Source: an uncultured Allomuricauda sp. (lineage in GTDB: Bacteria; Bacteroidota; Bacteroidia; Flavobacteriales; Flavobacteriaceae). Taken from it: a DNA stretch of 64,000 nt. Positions 9,034 through 17,704 of the stretch are shown here, one piece after another; the first letter of the stretch is position 1, and each line of letters starts with the position of its first letter. The DNA is taken from NCBI RefSeq assembly GCF_947499695.1, contig NZ_CANMPQ010000001.1:682001-746000 (forward strand). The letters are read 5' to 3'. Below the pieces are notes generated by a model. It searched no databases. It had not been told where the DNA came from and saw nothing but the letters and a program-made list of their open reading frames with translations. Made by a program: the position numbers and the translations under genes.

Positions 9034-12000
9034 TTAGAATGTTGCCTTTACACTAAGACCATATCTTCTTGCACTAGGTCCGTTGATGAAATCAAAACCA
9101 GCTCCGTTGGATACACCCAGACCGGCCGTGTTGGGGTCGAAGTTTGCACCTTTCGGGGTATTGATGGCCCTGAAGTATAGGTTGTTACCTGAAACGGTAA
9201 AGGTCAAGTTTCCAAATGGGGTCTTGTCCAAGAACTTCTTTGGAAGCGCATAGCTCAACGAGGCCTCCTGTAACCTTACGGTCGTGGCATCGTATACCTG
9301 TAGTTCACTTGGTCCGAAAAGGATGTTGCCAAACCAGAAGGTTGAGTTAACTATTTGTCTTTTGTTTGGATTTCCGTTGGCATCAACACCTGGCAGGATA
9401 TAAGTATCTTCTCTATCTACAGTCTCCGTAATCAATCCCCTACCCATAAGAGTGGAAATTGTACTGGAGTAAACGTCCCCACCCTGTGTATAGTTCCACT
9501 GGAAACCAAGGGTAAAGTTCTTGTAGGAGATACTGTTCCTTACGTTGGCCACCCAGTCCGGGTTTGGATCTCCGATGATACCATCGTTCGGGTCCTGTAC
9601 GTAGTTACCATCGGCCCCCACTACAAAGTCCCCGTTGGCATCCCTTAGGATACGGGTACTGAAGAACACGCCCAAGGGCTCTCCCTCAATTGCTGCATTA
9701 CCAAGGTTAGAGAAACCAGAATAAACAACCTGGTCGGTATCGACACCAAGGTCAAGTACCGTGGTCTCATAAGCGGTAAAGTTAAGGTTGGTCTTCCAGC
9801 TGAAGTCACCTTCCTCTTTGCCCCTGAACCAGTTGATCCCAAGGTCTGCTTCGACACCTTCCGACTGGATCTCACCGATGTTCACAGCTACCCTTCTTGT
9901 TCCAAGGTCGGCAGCAGGATCCAATGGCCTGTCAAGGATAAGGTCGTTGGTGTTCCTTTGATATACAGAAGCATCCAAGGTGATGCGTCCGTCCCACCAG
10001 CGGGATTCGATACCAATCTCTATCTCTTCCAAGGTCTCTGGCTTAAGTGCAGGGTTACCTGTTCTTGTACCCACTTCGTTGGTCACGATGTTCGCTCCCG
10101 ATCCGTCCTGTACATCCTGTGTGTCAAGGATAAGTGTACTTGCGATAGGATAGTTGGACGACTCAAAGTTCGCCGATACCCCTAGACCAGCACGGATCTT
10201 AAGGTAGTTGAGCACATTCTCCGACTTTAGGCCATCGATGGCAGCGGTCGGTATAAAGGACACACTGGCAGATGGGTAGAACTGGCTCCTGTTCTCTTGG
10301 GAGAAGTTGGACACCCAGTCGTTACGTCCGGCCAAGGTCACATATACCCAGCTGTCATAGTCAAAATCGACCTGACCGTAAAGACCTACGAGGTTTCTTT
10401 CAACAAAAAGTTGGATCTCGTTCTGGTTAAGGTAATTGAAGTGTCTGAGCACGTCGAACACCTGCTGGCCGTCACTGGCCACACCGTTCTGGTCAAAGAT
10501 CTCACGTCTTGAAGTGGCACCTACGTTGAAGGTGGTCCCGATCTTATCGGTAATGTCATAGTCACCGTTCAAAAGGAAGTTGTGGTCCCAGATGGTGTTG
10601 GTGTTGTTCCAGGTCTCATAGAAACCGCTCACCGTTCTGGCGCCACCACCGATACCACCCTTGTTCTGGTAGTTGGTGTTGTTCTCGCTATAGATATCGA
10701 TACCCGCCCTGTAGACAAGGTTAAGGTTATCGTTGATGTCATACATGATGGATGCCTGTCCAAAGACCCTGTTGGTCTCCTGGAAGGAAGCCGCGTTGTT
10801 CACCGTCCACAATGGATGCTGGATGGAGTTGTTCTGTCTGTAATAGACACTGCTTCCATCGATAGGGTTCTGGAATGGGAGTCCGGCAACATCAACACTC
10901 CTTGGTGTGAACCAAAGGTGGCCGAAGACGGAGGAACCTGTACCTGTTGAACCGTTACCCTGGCTGAGTGCCACCGGTGGAGATGTGAACTTGGTCCTTG
11001 CATAGTTCAATGTACCTGTTGCGGAGAACTTGTTGCTCAATTGCGCCCTACCACCTACTGAAAGGGTGTTACGCGTAACACTGTTGTTCGGTGTGAAACC
11101 ATTGTCCTTAAGGTAACCGTAGTTCACGTTGTACCCTATCTTGCCATCATCGGAGGCTCCCCTTACGTTGACAGAGGTGTTGGCCACTGTCCCCGTTTTA
11201 AAGAAACTTCCAACACTGTCATAAGGTCTCCAGTCATAGCGCTGACCCTGAAACTCTGGGAAGGCCGCCTGTATAGCTGCGGTTGATGTGGAATATGGGT
11301 GGGCAAGGGTACCATTGTCATCAATGGCAGCTTGGTTTCCCCATCCTGCTGCTCCCTCTCTCCTGAAGCTTGGGCCCCAGTTGGAGAAGAACCATCCGAA
11401 GTTTTGGTCAAATCCGTTACCATATTCGTTCTGGTAATCCGGAAGTGATGCTATCTCGTTGAAGAAAATGGAGGAGTTTACCGTTATCTCGGTCTTCTTT
11501 GGACCGGCAGCGCTTGACGAACCACCCTTGGTGGTGATAAGGATCACACCGTTACGTCCCTGTGAACCATAAAGTGTGGCGGCCGCAAGACCCCTAAGCA
11601 CGTTCACGCTCTCGATACTGTTCGGGTCAAGGTCAAGGAACCTGCTCGAACCGTTGTTACCGTTGACGAAATCCTGACGGTCACCCTGTCTACCCTGTGA
11701 GTTGGTGTCCGTACTGAAAGGTACACCGTCCACGATGAACAGCGCCTGGTTACTGGAGCTGAAGGTGGATAGACCACGGATTATAATGTTTGTTCCCGAT
11801 CCGGAAAGTCCACTCTGGTTTGTTATCTGTACCCCGGCGGCCTTTCCCTGGAGCACCCTGGCAACATCGCCATCGGGCCTTTGCTCTAGGTCCTCGCTAC
11901 CAACCTCGGTAACCGCATAACCCAATGCTTGTTTCTCTCTCTTGATACCAAGGGCCGTTACCACAACTTCCTCAAGGGCCTGGGTATCGTCCTGCATCTG

Positions 12001-12279
12001 AACGTTGATAACGCTCTCCGCGCCGATCGCCCTACTTGCAGGGCGCTGCCCTATATAGGTGAAAAGTAGTGTCTGACCTTGACTGGCACTGATCGAATAG
12101 TTACCATCAAAATCTGTTTGGGTACCATTAGTGGTGCCTTCGACGACAATGTTGACCCCAGGCAACGGAATATCTGCGGCATCGGTAACCGTACCACTAA
12201 TTATTTTCTCCTGGGCTAGGGAGGTGGTGCAGTAAAATATAGCTAGCACCAAAACCCCTAACAGTTTTTTTAGTTTCAT
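9034..12279 (-). CDS. susC: SusC/RagA family TonB-linked outer-membrane transporter
   Basis: The protein has 1081 residues, a normal SusC length. It has a signal peptide (to about residue 22, SLAQ), then a carboxypeptidase-regulatory-like beta-sandwich at about 24-105 (ISGTVTDAADIPLPGVNI...DFDGNYSI). The SusC-specific segment EEVVVTALGIKREKQALGYAV comes next, then the plug domain with GLSTFSSSNQALFIVDGVPF and LYGSQGRNGVILITTKGG. The rest is a long beta-barrel ending in RRYGLSVKATF with a terminal aromatic residue. With SusD it imports a polymer fragment across the outer membrane using TonB energy. The gene is clearly GC-richer than flanking genes, consistent with strong expression or different codon selection. 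It is first in the operon, downstream of a large inverted repeat. Confidence 0.96.
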   Translation of the reverse strand: MKLKKLLGVLVLAIFYCTTSLAQEKIISGTVTDAADIPLPGVNIVVEGTTNGTQTDFDGNYSISASQGQTLLFTYIGQRPASRAIGAESVINVQMQDDTQALEEVVVTALGIKREKQALGYAVTEVGSEDLEQRPDGDVARVLQGKAAGVQITNQSGLSGSGTNIIIRGLSTFSSSNQALFIVDGVPFSTDTNSQGRQGDRQDFVNGNNGSSRFLDLDPNSIESVNVLRGLAAATLYGSQGRNGVILITTKGGSSSAAGPKKTEITVNSSIFFNEIASLPDYQNEYGNGFDQNFGWFFSNWGPSFRREGAAGWGNQAAIDDNGTLAHPYSTSTAAIQAAFPEFQGQRYDWRPYDSVGSFFKTGTVANTSVNVRGASDDGKIGYNVNYGYLKDNGFTPNNSVTRNTLSVGGRAQLSNKFSATGTLNYARTKFTSPPVALSQGNGSTGTGSSVFGHLWFTPRSVDVAGLPFQNPIDGSSVYYRQNNSIQHPLWTVNNAASFQETNRVFGQASIMYDINDNLNLVYRAGIDIYSENNTNYQNKGGIGGGARTVSGFYETWNNTNTIWDHNFLLNGDYDITDKIGTTFNVGATSRREIFDQNGVASDGQQVFDVLRHFNYLNQNEIQLFVERNLVGLYGQVDFDYDSWVYVTLAGRNDWVSNFSQENRSQFYPSASVSFIPTAAIDGLKSENVLNYLKIRAGLGVSANFESSNYPIASTLILDTQDVQDGSGANIVTNEVGTRTGNPALKPETLEEIEIGIESRWWDGRITLDASVYQRNTNDLILDRPLDPAADLGTRRVAVNIGEIQSEGVEADLGINWFRGKEEGDFSWKTNLNFTAYETTVLDLGVDTDQVVYSGFSNLGNAAIEGEPLGVFFSTRILRDANGDFVVGADGNYVQDPNDGIIGDPNPDWVANVRNSISYKNFTLGFQWNYTQGGDVYSSTISTLMGRGLITETVDREDTYILPGVDANGNPNKRQIVNSTFWFGNILFGPSELQVYDATTVRLQEASLSYALPKKFLDKTPFGNLTFTVSGNNLYFRAINTPKGANFDPNTAGLGVSNGAGFDFINGPSARRYGLSVKATF

Positions 12280-12402
12280 AGAATCTAAGGTTTTGTTAAA
12301 AATTATGAGTTAGTGCAAAGAGAAAGGAAGGTGGCTTTAAAGCATTGACAGCTAATTCAAATAACTTCTTAAAATAAGAACAAAACCTAATGGTTGTCAG
12401 TT

Positions 12403-12501
12403 CCGAAAGAAGTAAGGCTTCTCACCACCTTACCTTTACAATTGCGAGGTAAAACAACATAAATGAGAAACCATTTATGAGAAGCCTTATAAACCTTTCG
12501 G
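12403..12501. promoter_or_regulatory. Interrupted inverted repeat upstream of susC
   Basis: A perfect 12-bp inverted repeat has arms TAAGGCTTCTCA (12413-12424) and TGAGAAGCCTTA (12478-12489). It is extended outside by a second matched pair, CCGAAAG (12403-12409) and CTTTCGG (12495-12501), and inside by TTACCT / AGGTAA. The outer arm AAGCCTTATAA (from 12483) is identical to part of the element upstream of the neighbouring regulator. It lies between the regulator stop (12514) and the susC start (12279). It could be a dimer or looping operator for the AraC-type regulator, or an RNA structure in the leader or between the two genes. It has no T-tract like a classical terminator. Confidence 0.6.
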
Positions 12502-12513
12502 TTTTTGCCGATA

Positions 12514-13644
12514 CTAATTAAAAGTTTTGTCCGTATCCATTAGAAGTTCACGATACTTGGATGGAGTAAGGCCCGTATTCTTTTTAAAAGCCTTGTTGAA
12601 AGAAACGGTATTATTGAAGCCGGAAAGATAGCCCACTTCGGATAGTGTGACCTCTTTTTTTCGAACTTCCAAAAGTTCAATTGCTTCAATGATTCGATGT
12701 GAGTTAATAAAATCAAAAAAGTTAGAACTAAAATATTCATTGATAATCTGAGAGGCATGGTGACGACTTATTCCTAAAAGTTCTGCCAGATTATCCAACC
12801 TTAATTCACTATTTAAATGAGGTTTATCGTTAGACATTAGAGCTTCCAATTTACCTTTAAGTTCAAGCGAGTAATTTTTGGAAAGCCCGGTCTTTTTATA
12901 TTTCACAAAAGGAAGAACATTTTCAATTGGGACACCATTGAAAATTGCACTATAATTAAAGGCAAAATATGATATAATCAATACGAATATTGAAATAAAA
13001 AGTATCACAACATAATCTTGAGAGAGCGAACTAATTCCCAAAAAATAAGATGAGTAATTCACAAAAAAACCGAATACGCAACCAAGAAAGGCTAAAATAA
13101 TTACCCGAGTCCAAATCCTTAAATCTCGATTGCCCTTGTAGATTTTCCAATACTTTTTTACAATAGCCACTCCATACGCTATCATAATTAACACCAAAAC
13201 CGCATCTAAATATCCAAAAGGGAAGAGTAGGTAAGCATAGTCCCGCGTCTGGGCTTTCATAACCAATTCCATTTTAGCATCTGCTGTCAAGAAGAAGAAA
13301 GGAGCAATGCCAATGATGACATATAACAGGGGAATAAAATGCCAGAAATCCTTGTTCAAGCTAACTGACTTGTCTGTGACAACCTTTCTGATATAGAAAA
13401 AAAACAAAGGCGCAAAGGTTGAAAATGGGATGTAATAGGTAAAAAAGAAGTGAACATATTCCTTAGTAAATAATAATAAGGACCAATAAATCACTGTGAA
13501 AATAAGCAGGAAGGCAGCTGCAATTAAAAAAAGAGCTAAGATTATATTAGCATATCTAATTTGCGATTTTCGAAATATGAAAAATATGGCAATCAAAAGA
13601 GCCTGAAACCCTAAGAGTAAAATAAATAAGTATGCAAGGTTCAT
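12514..13644 (-). CDS. AraC-type regulator with multi-TM N-terminal domain (paralogue B)
   Basis: The protein has 376 residues, with about seven hydrophobic segments in the first 240 residues and a C-terminal AraC double HTH (LAELLGISRHHASQIINEYF; VGYLSGFNNTVSFNKAFKKNTGLTPSKYRELL). It is a close paralogue of 4568-5692. It is transcribed in the same direction as susC, about 234 bp upstream of it, and has the shared 25-bp element 36 bp before its own start. It is the prime candidate for the regulator of the susCD operon (inference from position and shared sites). Confidence 0.9.
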   Translation of the reverse strand: MNLAYLFILLLGFQALLIAIFFIFRKSQIRYANIILALFLIAAAFLLIFTVIYWSLLLFTKEYVHFFFTYYIPFSTFAPLFFFYIRKVVTDKSVSLNKDFWHFIPLLYVIIGIAPFFFLTADAKMELVMKAQTRDYAYLLFPFGYLDAVLVLIMIAYGVAIVKKYWKIYKGNRDLRIWTRVIILAFLGCVFGFFVNYSSYFLGISSLSQDYVVILFISIFVLIISYFAFNYSAIFNGVPIENVLPFVKYKKTGLSKNYSLELKGKLEALMSNDKPHLNSELRLDNLAELLGISRHHASQIINEYFSSNFFDFINSHRIIEAIELLEVRKKEVTLSEVGYLSGFNNTVSFNKAFKKNTGLTPSKYRELLMDTDKTFN

Positions 13645-13680
13645 TATTTTTTATTTCAAAAATATTGATACCTGAAGTTA

Positions 13681-13705
13681 ATTAATAAAAGCCTTATAAG
13701 GATTA
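13681..13705. promoter_or_regulatory. Shared 25-bp element upstream of AraC-type regulator (copy 2)
   Basis: On the minus strand this is the same 25-base element as at 4509-4533 with one mismatch, including the palindrome CCTTATAAGG at 13692-13701. It lies 36 bp upstream of the start codon of paralogue B, within a 124-bp gap after the preceding regulator gene. It is a likely operator or core promoter. Confidence 0.65.
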
Positions 13706-13768
13706 TGAATTTAAAATCTCTTTTAATTCTAATTGCTAAGAATGTGATTAAGGTTAATTAGGGTAGGA

Positions 13769-14821
13769 TTATGAATTCTTTTTTCTGTAAGATGACGGCG
13801 TAATGCTTTCAAATTTTTTAAAAGCGCTATTAAATGAAGATAAGCTACTGAAGCCAACATCGAATGCGATAGATGCTATGGTGAAATTTTCACTGTCCAC
13901 ATCCAAAAGCAATCTTTTGGCTTCCTGTATTCGATAGTGGTTTATAAAGTCATTAAAGTTCTGTTTTGAATGTTGATTAATGACCTCTGAAGCTTTTTGT
14001 GTACTAACACTTAACAACTTGCCAAGACTAGAAAGTGATACATCGGATTCCAAGTAAAGTTTATTTTGCTCTATAAAACCCTTAATTTGATAAAACAACT
14101 CAGCATCTTCATTCTTTTTGAATGTGTTCCCGTCCAAATCTGTTATTCTAAGCTGAAATGCCTTAAAACTCAAAAAATACACAACCATCGAATATATGAT
14201 AGGGCCTATTATATAAGGGACGGCATCTTCTATAATGTTTAGGAAGTATGAAATCCAAATGATTGCGAAACCAATCGTCAAAAGATTCAACCAGATTAGA
14301 ATTGCCCTTTGGGATTTGGTGCATTCCTTACTTGGATGGTTTTGTTTAGTTCTACGTACAGCTTTCGCAGCAATAAAAATGTAAAATGCAAAATGTAGGT
14401 AGATAAAGATCAGAGCGCTTCCAAATATGATAATAACTTCCTTGCTATTGGTGTCAAACCAACTTTTTGTTACAAAGAAGCTACTTAAAAAAATTAATCC
14501 GAAAGGCAATAGTTCTATAAGGTAATACCTCGGTAATTTATATCCGACAATCGTCATTCCAGAAACATACCAACGTAAAAATGGGCCTATCAATAGAAGA
14601 AAAGCTAAACCCGCAAAAATGAATGCGGGCTCTAAATCGCTGCCTAAATTCAGCATTACGGATTTACCAATCCGAAAGGCCATAAAGACCAAAATCAAGG
14701 CTAATAGATAATTGGGAAGTGTTTTTTTCTTCTTAAAAAAGCATAGGTAGAGTGCAAACGCTATCCCATGCAAAAGGCCCGCACTACTGATAATAACAAG
14801 AAGTATCTCTGAAAAACCCAA
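13769..14821 (-). CDS. AraC-type regulator with multi-TM N-terminal domain
   Basis: The protein has 350 residues: about seven hydrophobic helices in the first 225 residues, then an AraC double HTH (LGKLLSVSTQKASEVINQHSKQNFNDFINHYRIQEAKRLL; IAFDVGFSSLSSFNSAFKKFESITPSSYRKK). It has the same architecture as the regulators at 4568 and 12514 but is clearly more diverged. It lies directly upstream of paralogue B on the same strand and 22 bp downstream of the DJ-1-like gene. Its target is not evident; the adjacent DJ-1-like gene is one possibility. Confidence 0.87.
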   Translation of the reverse strand: MGFSEILLVIISSAGLLHGIAFALYLCFFKKKKTLPNYLLALILVFMAFRIGKSVMLNLGSDLEPAFIFAGLAFLLLIGPFLRWYVSGMTIVGYKLPRYYLIELLPFGLIFLSSFFVTKSWFDTNSKEVIIIFGSALIFIYLHFAFYIFIAAKAVRRTKQNHPSKECTKSQRAILIWLNLLTIGFAIIWISYFLNIIEDAVPYIIGPIIYSMVVYFLSFKAFQLRITDLDGNTFKKNEDAELFYQIKGFIEQNKLYLESDVSLSSLGKLLSVSTQKASEVINQHSKQNFNDFINHYRIQEAKRLLLDVDSENFTIASIAFDVGFSSLSSFNSAFKKFESITPSSYRKKNS

Positions 14822-14843
14822 ATAGCTATTTTTCCAAATTTAC

Positions 14844-15947
14844 CTATATTTTCTTTGTTTTAGCTTCACACTTTTTCGCATAAGAAACCAAACTTATTAA
14901 ACTCGGGAAGTCACCTAAATGACCTTTCATCACAGAAATTATACTATGTTTTGCCAATAGTATCCTGTCCATGGGTTTATTTTCACTAAACAGGTCTTCA
15001 ATCATTTTCTTAGCCTCCTTCTTTCCTTGTTTTTCATAGGTCAACAGCACTTTTACTGTGTTTTCTTCTGCAGTTATTTTCCTATACTTAGGCGTATAAC
15101 CCAATTGTTGCACCATTTGTTCAGCTACATGCCATGTAGACCAAGGGTTTTGACCCGTAATTAAATTGCGATCGTGACTAACGTTATCCAAATACATCAC
15201 CCCTTCGTTAAAATTTGCACCTTGTTCAATCATTTTATCTTGAAGAAGGAAGGGGAAGATTGATTTAGCATCGGAAATTAACAACAGCTCTTCTTTATTT
15301 GTAAAACCACTTACTGTTTTGTTTTCCAAAAGTGATGCCCCGTTGTCCAATTTTACATTTACGAGTGCTGCGGGACCATGACAGACGGCGCCAACCACTT
15401 TGTCGGACTGATAATAATCTTTCACCAAAGTTTGAATTGTTCTATTCTCCGGAAAATCGAACATGGCACCTTTACCTCCAACGAAAAAAACCGCTTCATA
15501 ATCATCCGCAACCACATCTTCCATCGGAATTGTATGGCTTGTTTTATGTTGCGCTATTGAATCATTTAAAAATGCGAAGTCAAACTCTCCCATATCCTCA
15601 TCATCTATTACAACTGGCGGCTTCCCTCCTTTTGGGCTGGCTACATCCACTTCAAAACCATTGGCGGTAAAGGTGTAATACGCCCGAGCCAACTCTGTAA
15701 GTTCATAACCTGTGCTTTTATCGCTGGTCCCCATGATATCCGTGCTTGTTACCACGGCCAATATTTTTCCTCTGTGAGGAACTATGTTTTCCGACAAATA
15801 GGGCAAATCTTTTACAGTTGACATTTCATCATCATGATTTATAGGTGGCAATAGACTTTTAAACCAAAAGCCAAAGCAAACTACTGCAACAACTAAAAAA
15901 AGAATAAAGAGTGATGTCCATTTAAGGACCCGATATTTTTTAAACAT
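14844..15947 (-). CDS. Membrane-anchored DJ-1/PfpI family protein (Hsp31-like)
   Basis: The protein has 367 residues. Residues 8-30 form an N-terminal membrane anchor. The DJ-1/PfpI domain spans about 60-290, with the nucleophile elbow AVC189H190GPAAL and an upstream acidic residue in YELTELA (E82), as in the Hsp31/glyoxalase III branch. The C-terminal 70 residues or so form an extra helical domain (KVLLTYEKQGKKEAKKMIEDLFSENKPMDRILLAKHSI) not part of the core fold. Hsp31 relatives act as holdases, deglycases or glutathione-independent glyoxalases. The anchor suggests a periplasm-facing domain. Activity is inferred from the Cys-His pair only. Confidence 0.8.
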   Translation of the reverse strand: MFKKYRVLKWTSLFILFLVVAVVCFGFWFKSLLPPINHDDEMSTVKDLPYLSENIVPHRGKILAVVTSTDIMGTSDKSTGYELTELARAYYTFTANGFEVDVASPKGGKPPVVIDDEDMGEFDFAFLNDSIAQHKTSHTIPMEDVVADDYEAVFFVGGKGAMFDFPENRTIQTLVKDYYQSDKVVGAVCHGPAALVNVKLDNGASLLENKTVSGFTNKEELLLISDAKSIFPFLLQDKMIEQGANFNEGVMYLDNVSHDRNLITGQNPWSTWHVAEQMVQQLGYTPKYRKITAEENTVKVLLTYEKQGKKEAKKMIEDLFSENKPMDRILLAKHSIISVMKGHLGDFPSLISLVSYAKKCEAKTKKI

Positions 15948-16050
15948 AACCTTTCATTTATAATTATCAGCTAAATAAGCGCAGGAAGCCAATAAAAGCT
16001 GTCGAAATGATAATTCCGTCAGAGTAAAAGATTATTTCGTAAAATGTAAA

Positions 16051-17070
16051 TTAGGCTAAACTCAAATTGTTTTGTCTGTATCGATTAGGAGTGCATTTTT
16101 CATGTTTTTTAAAAACTGAAGAAAAATACTGGCTTGTTGTAAAGCCGCATCGGTACGCCACTTCGGTCACCGTAAGATTGATATCTTCCAAAAGCATTTT
16201 TTTTGCCATTTCGAGACGTCTCATCATCAAATAACGCATAGGTGTAAGATTTGTAATTTGCTTGCAATGATATGTAAATCGAGTTACCCCTACTCCAGCA
16301 GACTGCGACATGGATTCTATGGTCCAATTTTCAGTTAAGCTATTCTCCAGTTCTTTCAAGAAGAAATTCACACTTCTAGAACTTTCGGTGAGGGATTCGT
16401 TCAAAATCATGTCATCCGTATCCAACAGGTCCAAAAGCAATATCAATAAATGATTAATGTGCAGTCTTATTTTGGAAGCATTGCTTCCAGATCTGTCCAG
16501 GTCTATTGCTCTGCCAATATTTACAAAGCAATTCCGCACCTCTTTATTGGTTTTCAGAATTGACTTTTCATTCTGCCTTAGAATCGTGGTCAGCTTGAAC
16601 AAATCCCTTTGGGTCATTGTAATCCAATCAGGCCACTTCCAGTCTTGATGCGGTCTTCGTATACCCAAGTCGATGATGACCCAATAGAATTTTCCCATTC
16701 CAACATATGGGTTTCCTACTTTGTGCACTTCCCATGGTCGTGTAATGGTCAAATAGTCCGGTTTTAGTATGACTTCTTTGTTTTCTTGGGAATAAGGCAT
16801 GGTTCCAGATTCTAAAAAATGAAACTCGATTCCCTCATTTCTGTGCCAATCCAATCCCCAATCCTGCGGCTCATGGGCATCCCAATAGCCAATACTATTA
16901 AGTCCTAAGGTGTTATCATCCAATCTTTCTCCGGGATAGGTATGTCTTGACAGCATTCTGGATTTGATTTTTTTACGCTGGGCAGCATCCACCAAGGGCA
17001 GGCATTTATCTGCTCTATACACAATCCCTTCAGCTCGATATGGTTGAATTTCCTGTATAGTACCTTTCAT
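16051..17070 (-). CDS. AraC family transcriptional regulator (soluble, cupin-type sensor)
   Basis: The protein has 339 residues and no membrane segments. The N-terminal half (GLDWHRNEGIEFHFLESGTMPYSQENKEVILKPDYLTITRPWEVHKVGNP) looks like an AraC-type cupin ligand-binding domain. The C-terminal 100 residues are the AraC double HTH (IESMSQSAGVGVTRFTYHCKQITNLTPMRYLMMRRLEMAKKMLL; VAYRCGFTTSQYFSSVFKKHEKCTPNRYRQN). Such regulators generally respond to sugars. It is transcribed away from the TMEM220-like gene; the large ThuA/sugar dehydrogenase gene at 17705 lies beyond that and is a plausible target (inference). Confidence 0.88.
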   Translation of the reverse strand: MKGTIQEIQPYRAEGIVYRADKCLPLVDAAQRKKIKSRMLSRHTYPGERLDDNTLGLNSIGYWDAHEPQDWGLDWHRNEGIEFHFLESGTMPYSQENKEVILKPDYLTITRPWEVHKVGNPYVGMGKFYWVIIDLGIRRPHQDWKWPDWITMTQRDLFKLTTILRQNEKSILKTNKEVRNCFVNIGRAIDLDRSGSNASKIRLHINHLLILLLDLLDTDDMILNESLTESSRSVNFFLKELENSLTENWTIESMSQSAGVGVTRFTYHCKQITNLTPMRYLMMRRLEMAKKMLLEDINLTVTEVAYRCGFTTSQYFSSVFKKHEKCTPNRYRQNNLSLA

Positions 17071-17158
17071 TGAAATTTTTTACACAAAATAGATTGAAAA
17101 GTAATTAAATTTATAGGTGCAACCAAATACCCTTCCCCCGAAGGGTAAAATTGAATTT

Positions 17159-17542
17159 ATGAAAACCCAGAATACATCTTTCTCCATGAAAAAAGCCATA
17201 AACATCCTGTTATTTATCATTTTTTCGTTATTTGCAGCTCTTCAATTAAATGATAAGGATGGGTGGATTTGGTTTATCGTTTATGGAATTGTAGCCATAA
17301 TTCATCTATACGCTGCATTTAAAACCCTAAATCAGATGCTAATTTGGGTGTTGGTTTTGGGCCTTTCAATCTATTGTATATTCCATATTCCCTATCTTAT
17401 AGAATGGATGCAAGTAGAGGACAAATCAGAGATTTTTGGTGAAATGGTTTATGAAAAACCCTATTTGGAAGGTACCCGCGAATTCCTAGGGTTACTGATA
17501 GCTATCATCGCATTGTCCTTCAAACTAAAACGCAAAAAATAA
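17159..17542 (+). CDS. TMEM220-like small membrane protein
   Basis: The protein has 127 residues from ATG 17159. A GTG at 17117 is possible but adds a non-hydrophobic tail; a further ATG at 17186 would give MKKAINIL. Four hydrophobic segments are visible. The stretch after the first, SLFAALQLNDKDGWIWFIVYGIVA, matches the conserved LQxNDPD-W core of the TMEM220 family, and the ending ARG-free LGLLIAIIALSFKLKRKK is a positively charged cytoplasmic tail. The function of this family is unknown. It is divergent from the AraC regulator (gap of about 90 bp). Confidence 0.75.
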   Translation: MKTQNTSFSMKKAINILLFIIFSLFAALQLNDKDGWIWFIVYGIVAIIHLYAAFKTLNQMLIWVLVLGLSIYCIFHIPYLIEWMQVEDKSEIFGEMVYEKPYLEGTREFLGLLIAIIALSFKLKRKK

Positions 17543-17704
17543 CCCCCAAAGTTCTAGTTGCTTCTTTGTAAGACTGAAACTTATTTTAAAGTGAGAATTC
17601 CATACTAGTTGTATAAAATATTTCACTGACCTAATCTACACAATTGGAATTCATTAAATATGTAACTTCCAGTCCCATAGTCCAATCCATTTAGTTATAC
17701 AACC

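Noticed and set aside
10582-10950. Long open frame on the plus strand inside susC, and several similar ones at 9355-11920
   Set aside because: They are antisense shadows of the GC-richer susC gene, have no family features, and the SusC reading frame is intact.
12375-12400. Possible Bacteroidota promoter (TAGGTTTTG) for susC
   Set aside because: The -7-like element has an extra base and no TTTG at the correct distance upstream, so I did not call it.
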